Below the pieces are notes generated by a model. The model saw only the letters and a list, made by a program, of their open reading frames with translations. It did not search any database and was not told the origin of the DNA. A DNA stretch of 6,163 bases from NCBI GenBank assembly GCA_023447335.1, contig JAEXOD010000109.1, positions 1-6,163 on the forward strand, given 5' to 3'. The position numbers and the translations under genes are program-made. Each line of letters begins with the position of its first letter. Within the stretch, counting starts at the first letter, position 1. Origin of the DNA: Bacteroidota bacterium. Its GTDB lineage: Bacteria; Bacteroidota; Ignavibacteria; Ignavibacteriales; Melioribacteraceae. Shown here piece by piece: positions 1-5,395 of this stretch.

Positions 1-887
1 GTGATAGAATGATTGCCGAAGGATACAGGGTTATTTGTATTGATAATTTGCTTACAGGAAATGTTAGAAATATCGAACATTTATTTGGTAATAACGATTT
101 TACTTTTATAAAACATGATATAACAAATTTTATTCATGTCCCGGGTGAGGTTCACTATATTTTGCATTTTGCATCTCCTGCAAGTCCTATTGATTAATTG
201 AAACTACCGATACAAACTTTAAAAGTAGGTTCTTTGGGGACTCATAAAGTTTTGGGTTTGGCTAAAGAGAAAAAAGCTAGAATACTATTAGCCTCTACGA
301 GCGAGGTTTACGGAGATCCCGTTGTTCATCCTCAAAAAGAAGAATATTGGGGAAATGTTAATCCAATTGGTCCAAGGGGTGTTTATGATGAAGCTAAAAG
401 ATTTGCCGAAGCAATGACTATGGCTTATCATCGATATCATAATGTAGAAACTCGTATTGTTAGAATATTTAATACGTATGGTCCAAGAATGCGATTAAAC
501 GATGGTAGAGCACTGCCTGCATTTGTTTCGCAAGCATTAAACGGAGAAGATATAACTGTTTTTGGAGACGGCTCTCAAACAAGAAGTTTCTGTTATGTTA
601 GTGATCTTGTTGAAGGCATTTACAGATTATTGTTATCAGATGAAATTGAACCTGTTAACATAGGTAATCCTGCCGAAATTACTATTAAGCAATTTGCTGA
701 AGAAGTGATTAATATTACGAATACTAATAGTAAGATTGTTTATCATCCTTTACCTGAAGATGATCCTAAAGTAAGACAACCCGATATCACGAAAGCTAAA
801 AATATATTGGGTTGGGAACCAAAAATAGATAGACAAGAAGGTTTGAAAATAACGATTGATTACTTCAAATCGATTGCAAATAAATAG
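1..887 (+). pseudogene. UDP-glucuronate decarboxylase (UDP-xylose synthase), 5'-partial, interrupted by an in-frame stop
   Basis: This is a short-chain dehydrogenase/reductase of the extended NAD-dependent epimerase family. Such enzymes turn UDP-glucuronate into UDP-xylose (EC 4.1.1.35) in the cytoplasm, for surface polysaccharide. Frame 3 reads from base 3 to the TAG at 885-887, and the first two bases fit the end of a Cys codon (CDRMIAEG). The Rossmann GxxGxxG start lies upstream of the window, and roughly 18 residues are missing. Visible motifs are HFASPASPID, the TSEVYGDP active-site strand (Thr codon at 297), the catalytic YxxxK (YDEAK, Tyr codon 384-386, Lys 396-398), RIFNTYGPRM, QTRSFCYVSDLVEGI and the KVRQPDITKAKNILGW tail. 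Without the interruption the total would be about 312 residues, normal for the family. A TAA at 195-197 replaces the usual Tyr of the SPIDYLKLP motif. Both sides stay in the same frame and are well conserved, so this is a one-base change, either a recent nonsense mutation or a base-calling error. The family call is firm; the exact sugar specificity is slightly less so. Confidence 0.88.
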
Positions 888-897
888 TAATAATTCA

Positions 898-923
898 GCT
901 TAAAGATAAGTTGTTATTTAAGC
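898..923. terminator. Possible shared hairpin between convergent genes
   Basis: GCTTAAA (898-904) and TTTAAGC (917-923) form a perfect 7-bp inverted repeat with a 12-base loop. It sits 10 bases after the decarboxylase stop and covers the stop codon of the opposing serine hydrolase gene. The position between two convergent genes suits a bidirectional terminator. Neither side has a clean T-run, and the stem is AT-rich, so the call is weak. Confidence 0.33.
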
Positions 924-1967
924 CTTTAGAGAATTTATAATTATTGGTAAAATCGGACAATTTCCAGAAGGTTCCCATTTGTTGCTATAGTTTATGGCTA
1001 TTGATGTTTTTATTTCCGGAAAATATGCTACTTGGGTTCCCCAATAACCGGTATGCGAAAACCCTTCCAATCCTTCAATGTTAATTTTAAAAACGCCGTA
1101 GCGATAATCAAGTTCGGGTATCGATGAATAGTTGTTCAGTGTAAGCATAATATTAATAGTTTCATTATTTTTATATATGCGACCGTTAAATAAATCATAG
1201 TAAAATTTTGCTAGGTCAATACAATTAGATAGTAATCCTCCGCCACCATACAGATCGAATGAAGGATTAAGTTCATAAGTGTCGATAAATTTTACATATT
1301 GGTGAATCCTTTCAATTTTTAACGATTCATCTTCCCAAATAGTATTGTTTAATCCCAATTCCTCAAAAGAGAGTATTAAAGGTACAGAAACAGAAAGTGG
1401 ATTTTTTGTTATTGACTCGATTACCTCACCTAATATTATATAACCAGTATCAGAATAATTAAAAGCTTTTCCCGGCTCACAAAGTTTATTTCCATAATTT
1501 ATACATGTTGTAATTTGGTCTAATCTTGTCCAAAAGTAGGACGGTTCGTTTTTAATTTTTTCTATAAATTTAGTAGAATTTGTATGGTCATATAGTCCGC
1601 TTGAATGCGACAACAAATGAGCTATTGTAATTTTGTTAGGGTTGTAATCTCCCGATTCAAGAATTCGCACAATATTATCTGATAAAATATCCTTAATAGG
1701 GGATTTAATATTCAGCAACTTTTCTTCATGTAGCCGCAATATTGATGCAGCAATAAAAGTTTTTGTTACGCTTGCTATTCTGAAAAGTGAATTCGGATTT
1801 AATTTCTCTTGCTTATTTGCATCTGATAACCCACTGGCAAAAGTAACCATAACATTGTTATCAGGGCTATAAATCCGGATTGATATGCCGATTGAAGAGT
1901 GGTCAGTAGAATTATGTAATATCTCTTTTATCTCTAAGATTTTTGATTCGGAAAGTTTCATTTTCAT
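918..1967 (-). CDS. Beta-lactamase-fold serine hydrolase (class C / PBP4* / esterase family)
   Basis: The 349-residue protein has the three signature motifs of the penicillin-binding-protein-like serine hydrolases. S66-V67-T68-K69 is the SxxK nucleophile motif, within FRIASVTKTF. Y171-S172-D173 is the YxN-equivalent, with Asp in the third place (NYSDTGYIILGEVIE). H305-T306-G307 replaces the KTG triad, as is common in esterase and peptidase members. The LLSHSSGL motif at 118-125 is also typical of the family. Members act as D-amino peptidases, esterases or cell-wall enzymes; the substrate cannot be read from the sequence, and true beta-lactamase activity is not implied. No signal peptide or lipobox is seen: the N-terminus (MKMKLSESKILEIKEIL) is charged and helical, so a cytoplasmic location is inferred. 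The start could equally be Met3 (position 1961), since no Shine-Dalgarno lies before either. It follows groEL in the same direction but is separated by a terminator, so it probably has its own weak promoter or relies on read-through. Confidence 0.88.
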   Translation of the reverse strand: MKMKLSESKILEIKEILHNSTDHSSIGISIRIYSPDNNVMVTFASGLSDANKQEKLNPNSLFRIASVTKTFIAASILRLHEEKLLNIKSPIKDILSDNIVRILESGDYNPNKITIAHLLSHSSGLYDHTNSTKFIEKIKNEPSYFWTRLDQITTCINYGNKLCEPGKAFNYSDTGYIILGEVIESITKNPLSVSVPLILSFEELGLNNTIWEDESLKIERIHQYVKFIDTYELNPSFDLYGGGGLLSNCIDLAKFYYDLFNGRIYKNNETINIMLTLNNYSSIPELDYRYGVFKINIEGLEGFSHTGYWGTQVAYFPEIKTSIAINYSNKWEPSGNCPILPIIINSLKA

Positions 1968-2011
1968 AAATAAAAAGTAAAATAAATGAATAAGTAAATA
2001 TAATATTTAAA

Positions 2012-2048
2012 ACAAAAAACCCCTACTTTTTATAAAAAAGCAGGGGTT
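2012..2048 (-). terminator. Intrinsic terminator of the groES-groEL operon
   Basis: Read on the minus strand, AACCCCTGCTTTTT pairs with the AAAAAGTAGGGGTT arm, giving about 14 base pairs around a very short loop, followed by TTTTTTGTTTT. One pair is G·U in the minus-strand RNA but would be an A·C mismatch on the plus strand. The T-run is likewise only on the minus-strand exit side. Both facts show it serves groEL, whose stop codon lies about 30 bases before it. Confidence 0.88.
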
Positions 2049-2077
2049 AAATGTATATTAACCTAAGGGTTTACCTA

Positions 2078-3712
2078 TTAATACATTCCGTCCATTCCGC
2101 CCATATTCGGTGGCATAGCAGGAGCTTTTTCTTCTTCTTTTTTCTCGTAAACAACTGCTTCTGTTGTAATTAGCATTGAAGAAACCGAAGCAGCATTTTC
2201 TAATGCAGTTCTTGTAACTTTAGTTGGGTCTATAACACCAATTTTAACTAAGTTTTCATATTTTTCTGTGGCTGCGTTAAATCCGTAATCACCGCTTCCT
2301 TCCATAACTTTATTAAGTACAACAGCACCTTCTAAACCTGCATTGTTAACTATTTGTTTTAACGGTTCTTCTAATGCTTTTTTAATAATTTTAACGCCGG
2401 TTGTTTGATCTAAGTTAGCACCTTCTAAGTTATCTAATGAAGCAATAGCGCGAACTAAAGCAACACCACCACCGGGAACTATACCTTCTTCAACAGCAGC
2501 ACGAGTGGCGTGTAAAGCATCTTCAACTCTAGCTTTCTTTTCTTTCATTTCAACTTCTGTAGCTGCACCAATTTTAACAACAGCAACACCGCCGCTTAAT
2601 TTAGCTAAACGTTCTTGCAATTTTTCTCTGTCATAATCAGATGTAGTTTTTTCAATTTGAGATTTAATTTCGTTTATTCTCTTTTTAATATCTTCTGTGC
2701 TTCCTGCACCTTCAACTATAGTTGTATTATCTTTATCGATAACAACTTTTTTAGCAACACCTAAATATTGAACAGTAGCATTTTCTAATTTAAAGCCGGT
2801 TTCTTCAGCAATAACTGTACCACCTGTTAATACTGCAATATCTTCTAACATTGCTTTACGTCTATCACCAAAACCCGGAGCTTTGACTGCGCAAATTCTT
2901 AAAGTACCGCGTAATTTATTAACTACTAATGTAGCTAAAGCTTCGCCTTCTAAATCTTCGGCAATAATTAACAATGAACGACCTGCTTGAGCAACTTTTT
3001 CTAAAATAGGTAATAAGTCTTTCATTGCACTAATTTTTTTATCGTGAATTAAGATATATGGGTTTTCTAAAACAGCTTCCATTGATTCGCTATCTGTTAC
3101 AAAATAAGGAGATAAATATCCGCGATCAAACTGCATACCTTCGACAAACTCTAAGTTTGTTTCTGTACCTTTTGCTTCTTCAACAGTAATAACACCGTCT
3201 TTACCTACTTTTTCCATAGCGTCTGCAATCAAATTGCCAATTTCATTATCATTATTAGCAGAAATTGAACCAACTTGTGCAATTTCTTCTCTTCCTTCAA
3301 CAGTTTTGCTAATTGATTTTAAATATTCTATAACTTTAGTAACGGCTAAATCGATACCTCTTTTTAAATCCATAGGATTTGCACCGGCAGTAACGTTTTT
3401 TAGACCTTCACGATAAATTGCTTGAGCTAAAACAGTTGCGGTTGTTGTACCGTCACCTGCAACATCACTTGTTTTTGAAGCAACTTCACGAACCATCTGA
3501 GCACCCATATTTTCAACCGGGTCTGCCAATTCAATTTCTTTTGCTACAGAAACACCATCTTTTGTTACTGTAGGAGCACCAAATTTTTTATCTATAATAA
3601 CATTACGTCCTTTAGGACCTAAAGTTACTTTTACGGCATTAGCTAATTTATCAACACCGTTTAATAATCCTTTTCTGGCATCGCTACCATATTCAACTAA
3701 TTTTGCTGACAT
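2078..3712 (-). CDS. groEL: Chaperonin GroEL (Hsp60, 60 kDa subunit)
   Basis: This is the ATP-driven folding chamber subunit, which forms a double seven-membered ring in the cytoplasm and is capped by GroES. The 544 residues are almost colinear with the E. coli protein: the nucleotide and catalytic residues fall at the same numbers. These are the KDG motif with D52, the GDGTTT motif with D87, and D398 in RVEDALHATRAA. The family signature AAVEEGIVPGGG is at 405-416. The order is equatorial, intermediate, apical (about 190-375), intermediate, equatorial. The C-terminus is a short Met/Gly-rich tail, MPPNMGGMDGMY, which in the family projects into the cavity; it has fewer GGM repeats than E. coli. 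The start is fixed by a strong GGAGGA ribosome binding site 5 bases upstream. It lies 21 bases after groES in the same transcript, under the CIRCE operator. There is no sign of damage. Confidence 0.99.
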   Translation of the reverse strand: MSAKLVEYGSDARKGLLNGVDKLANAVKVTLGPKGRNVIIDKKFGAPTVTKDGVSVAKEIELADPVENMGAQMVREVASKTSDVAGDGTTTATVLAQAIYREGLKNVTAGANPMDLKRGIDLAVTKVIEYLKSISKTVEGREEIAQVGSISANNDNEIGNLIADAMEKVGKDGVITVEEAKGTETNLEFVEGMQFDRGYLSPYFVTDSESMEAVLENPYILIHDKKISAMKDLLPILEKVAQAGRSLLIIAEDLEGEALATLVVNKLRGTLRICAVKAPGFGDRRKAMLEDIAVLTGGTVIAEETGFKLENATVQYLGVAKKVVIDKDNTTIVEGAGSTEDIKKRINEIKSQIEKTTSDYDREKLQERLAKLSGGVAVVKIGAATEVEMKEKKARVEDALHATRAAVEEGIVPGGGVALVRAIASLDNLEGANLDQTTGVKIIKKALEEPLKQIVNNAGLEGAVVLNKVMEGSGDYGFNAATEKYENLVKIGVIDPTKVTRTALENAASVSSMLITTEAVVYEKKEEEKAPAMPPNMGGMDGMY

Positions 3713-3717
3713 TATAT

Positions 3718-3723
3718 TCCTCC
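3718..3723 (-). promoter_or_regulatory. Ribosome binding site of groEL
   Basis: GGAGGA on the minus strand lies 5 bases before the groEL ATG, within the 21-base groES-groEL gap. It is nearly a full anti-16S match and fixes the start. Such strong sites are unusual in classical Bacteroidetes, which helps place the organism. Confidence 0.85.
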
Positions 3724-3733
3724 GAATCTTTTA

Positions 3734-4033
3734 TTATTTGTTTACAATACCAAAAATATCGCTTTCGCGCATAATTAAATAATCTTCTTGATCTATACGG
3801 ATTTCTGTACCGCTATATTTTCCGTATAAAACTACATCTCCGACTTTTACTGTTAACGGCATAACTTTTCCGTCTTCTGAAACTTTGCCGTTACCAACTG
3901 CAACTACTTTTCCTTCAATTGGTTTTTCTTTAGCTGTATCGGGTAATATAATTCCGCCTTTAGTTTTTTCTTCGGCTTCGCTTGGTTTTACAACTACTCT
4001 GTCATGCAAGGGTTTAATCTTGAAATCTGACAT
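3734..4033 (-). CDS. groES: Co-chaperonin GroES (Hsp10)
   Basis: This 99-residue protein is the ten-kilodalton lid, a heptameric ring that closes the GroEL chamber during the ATP cycle. It begins with the family-typical FKIKPLHDRVVVKP (4-17). The mobile loop follows at about 18-37 and carries the GroEL-contacting hydrophobic tripeptide within GGIIL (26-30). The roof region is VGNGKVSEDGKVMP (46-59), followed by VKVGDVVLYGKYSGTEI and the C-terminal strand DYLIMRESDIFGIV. Length and motif order are normal. An AAGGAG site 7 bases upstream supports the ATG. It is the first gene of the groES-groEL operon and lies directly downstream of a CIRCE-controlled promoter, so HrcA repression relieved by heat or misfolded protein is expected. 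Confidence 0.98.
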   Translation of the reverse strand: MSDFKIKPLHDRVVVKPSEAEEKTKGGIILPDTAKEKPIEGKVVAVGNGKVSEDGKVMPLTVKVGDVVLYGKYSGTEIRIDQEDYLIMRESDIFGIVNK

Positions 4034-4040
4034 TTTATTA

Positions 4041-4046
4041 CTCCTT
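4041..4046 (-). promoter_or_regulatory. Ribosome binding site of groES
   Basis: AAGGAG on the minus strand, 7 bases before the groES ATG. It is a canonical Shine-Dalgarno sequence with ideal spacing and decides the start. Confidence 0.85.
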
Positions 4047-4069
4047 TTTTAATTTGTTAAAAATTGTTG

Positions 4070-4096
4070 TTAGCACTCAATAATTACGAGTGCTAA
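4070..4096 (-). promoter_or_regulatory. CIRCE operator (HrcA binding site)
   Basis: TTAGCACTC, a 9-base spacer and GAGTGCTAA form a perfect 9-9-9 inverted repeat that matches the CIRCE consensus exactly. In other bacteria HrcA binds this element and blocks transcription of groESL or dnaK; GroEL is needed to keep HrcA active, so unfolded protein releases repression. It lies about 37 bases before groES and takes in the last two bases of the -10 box and the expected transcription start, so bound repressor would directly block RNA polymerase. The hrcA gene itself is not in this window. Confidence 0.97.
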
Positions 4097-4123
4097 TATA
4101 TGACATTTTAACGAAATTTTCAA
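4095..4123 (-). promoter_or_regulatory. Sigma70-type promoter of groES-groEL
   Basis: On the minus strand, TTGAAA (4118-4123) is followed after exactly 17 bases by TATATT (4095-4100). Both hexamers are one or two bases from the housekeeping consensus, and the -10 box overlaps the CIRCE element by two bases. Transcription should start near 4088. The -33/-7 pattern typical of Bacteroidetes (TAnnTTTG) is not seen here. Confidence 0.82.
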
Positions 4124-4369
4124 GTCGATTGTTCCCGAATTTTTCTAAAAAAAATTACTAGAAATTGGTTATTAAAAAAATCTGAAAAAAGATGAGAAGT
4201 GATATAGAAAATAAATAATTCTTGGTTACTTCTTAAATATTGCCGCATAGCGACAAAGATTTTTAATTGAATTTGTACTAAATTTATTAGTAAAGCAAGA
4301 GGAAGTGTAACACCGAAAATTTATTTTTTATTAATCTTTGTAAAATTATTATAAAAATTTGCAAAGTTA
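4124..4369. other. Gene-free AT-rich spacer
   Basis: I see no supportable gene, RNA or mobile element in these 246 bases. The side nearest groES holds three A-runs on the plus strand (4147-4154, 4174-4180, 4185-4190), which are T-runs upstream of the groES promoter and might act as an UP-like or bent segment. A slightly GC-richer island, TTGCCGCATAGCGAC, starts near 4240. CTTTGTAAA (4336-4344) and TTTGCAAAG (4358-4366) form an AT-rich hairpin just past the end of the next gene, but with no T-run it is not called a terminator. Confidence 0.6.
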
Positions 4370-4993
4370 TTACTTAATCGGAACTTTTATCCCAATCTCG
4401 TTACTACTAAAATACTGATACTGTTTGATTAATGCATAATCTATAGTAAAATATGATACAATAGCTTCAATTATACCAAGTGAAATGAAAAAAGTTGAAC
4501 CATTATTATTATTGTTATTTAATGCTGCTATTGAAAAAGAGCCAACAGATAGCAATCCATGGAGGATTCCTAAAGGAAGCATTTTTAAGTTTGGTCGTAT
4601 AAAATTATTTTTAACTTTCAATAAATCTGTTGAGTTAGCTATTGAAATTTTATCATATTTATTGGTTAATTGTTTGTTTTTTAAGAGTCCGATGTCATTC
4701 AGCATAAATAATTCAGAAACGTCAATTAGATTTGTTTCTATCGGCAAAAATATTTTAACAAATACAGTGTCTTCATTCATTTCATGATAATTTACAATAT
4801 AATTCTTGTTTAGCAAGTTATATGTACACCATCTTATATTCTTATTATTGTCTTGTGCAGAAACATCAATTAAGCTAACTTTTTTTCCGTTATCTAATTC
4901 AAAGTAATTAGATCCTAATATTTTTACAATTTTTTGCGTCTGAGCTATACAAGTTAAATTAAAAAATAAACAAACCAGAATAATTCTAACCAT
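4370..4993 (-). CDS. Exported protein with degenerate SNase-like domain and two membrane segments (unrecognised)
   Basis: I do not recognise this gene as a named family. The frame is open from 5071, but I choose the ATG at 4993 (207 residues). It is preceded by GAGGA, and it begins with a normal signal peptide (MVRIILVCLFFNLTCIAQ, likely cut after the Ala or Gln near 17-18); the longer version would bury this signal. Residues 21-105 resemble the thermonuclease beta-barrel. NYFELDNGKKVSLIDVSAQ parallels the family's DGDTI.L.nG.kVRLIGIDAPE, and LLNKNYIV plus the NLIDVSELFMLNDIGLL stretch match later family segments. The catalytic Arg, Asp and Glu appear as Ser, Ser and Asp, so nuclease activity is not expected. 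Two hydrophobic helices (about 139-158 and 167-189) flank a loop with six Asn residues. An inner-membrane protein with a periplasmic barrel is inferred. Fold resemblance is by eye only; the gene itself is fairly sure. Confidence 0.68.
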   Translation of the reverse strand: MVRIILVCLFFNLTCIAQTQKIVKILGSNYFELDNGKKVSLIDVSAQDNNKNIRWCTYNLLNKNYIVNYHEMNEDTVFVKIFLPIETNLIDVSELFMLNDIGLLKNKQLTNKYDKISIANSTDLLKVKNNFIRPNLKMLPLGILHGLLSVGSFSIAALNNNNNNGSTFFISLGIIEAIVSYFTIDYALIKQYQYFSSNEIGIKVPIK

Positions 4994-5024
4994 CTCTTCC
5001 TCACAATTTTTATTAATACCCAAC

Positions 5025-5052
5025 AATATAGTAATTATTCCCTTAACCACAA
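5025..5052 (-). promoter_or_regulatory. Possible promoter of the SNase-like gene
   Basis: On the minus strand TTGTGG (5047-5052), 16 bases, then TATATT (5025-5030), about 31 bases before the chosen ATG at 4993. If real, it lies inside the longer reading frame and supports the shorter start. The region is very AT-rich, so chance matches are likely. Confidence 0.3.
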
Positions 5053-5147
5053 ATAGGAATATTATAATCAAATAATATAAAATTATATCGTATTAATGAG
5101 AAAATTTAATCTAAAACGGGTTTGAAATAAAGATATGAGAGCAGATG

Positions 5148-5221
5148 TGCCCCGAAGAGGATTCGAACCTCTGACCTACAGTTTAGGAAACTGACGCTCT
5201 ATCCTACTGAGCTACCGGGGC
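5148..5221 (-). tRNA. tRNA-Arg (anticodon CCU)
   Basis: The 74-base cloverleaf folds fully. The acceptor is GCCCCGG/TCGGGGC with discriminator A, the D-arm is GCTC/GAGC, the anticodon loop is TTCCTAA, and the T-arm is AGAGG-TTCGAAT-CCTCT. The anticodon CCT is at 5185-5187 (plus-strand AGG) and reads AGG codons. The D-loop AGTAGGATA contains the A20 expected as an arginine identity element. The first anticodon-stem pair (27-43) is a U-U mismatch; the other four pair well. The 3' CCA is not encoded and must be added by the CCA-adding enzyme. It stands alone, with no neighbouring tRNA, upstream of the SNase-like gene on the same strand. Confidence 0.96.
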
Positions 5222-5234
5222 ATTAGATAAAATT

Positions 5235-5262
5235 TAAATAACAAAAATAATAAAATTATCAA
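5235..5262 (-). promoter_or_regulatory. Possible promoter of the tRNA-Arg gene
   Basis: On the minus strand TTGATA (5257-5262), 16 bases, then TATTTA (5235-5240), ending 13 bases before the first base of the tRNA. Position and spacing are right, but the base composition makes chance matches easy. Confidence 0.35.
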
Positions 5263-5306
5263 ACTATAGCAATTTAATTAATTTTAGTAAAAATGATAAA
5301 TTATTT

Positions 5307-5334
5307 TTGTTATTTTGTTATAACGTTATATATT
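5307..5334 (+). promoter_or_regulatory. Possible promoter of the sensor gene, with embedded palindrome
   Basis: TTGTTA (5307-5312), 16 bases, then TATATT (5329-5334), about 60 bases before the sensor ATG. A perfect 12-base palindrome, TATAACGTTATA (5319-5330), fills the spacer and touches the -10 box, an arrangement that would suit a repressor operator. Neither part is proven. It is divergent from the tRNA promoter. Confidence 0.35.
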
Positions 5335-5395
5335 AATATTTTAATTGTAATAGTTTTCTACTTTAATTTTAGTGCTAAAAAATCTGCGGATATAT

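Noticed and set aside
198..887. TTG at 198 as an independent start for the second half of the decarboxylase
   Set aside because: The TTG is simply the conserved Leu codon of the SPIDYLKLP motif. There is no ribosome binding site before it, and a product starting here would lack the NAD-binding fold.
3234..3416. 60-residue plus-strand open frame
   Set aside because: It lies wholly inside groEL on the other strand and has no recognisable features or ribosome binding site.
4336..4366. Hairpin CTTTGTAAA/TTTGCAAAG as terminator of the SNase-like gene
   Set aside because: The stem is AT-rich with a 13-base loop and is not followed by a T-run on the minus strand. Its one G·U pair forms only on the plus strand, the wrong direction.
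4485..4787. 100-residue plus-strand open frame
   Set aside because: It is antisense to the SNase-like gene. Its composition mirrors that gene, and it lacks a start context or known motifs.
4994..5071. Longer N-terminus for the SNase-like protein
   Set aside because: It would place a second hydrophobic stretch ahead of a complete signal peptide. The ATG at 4993 has GAGGA before it and a possible promoter lies within the extension.
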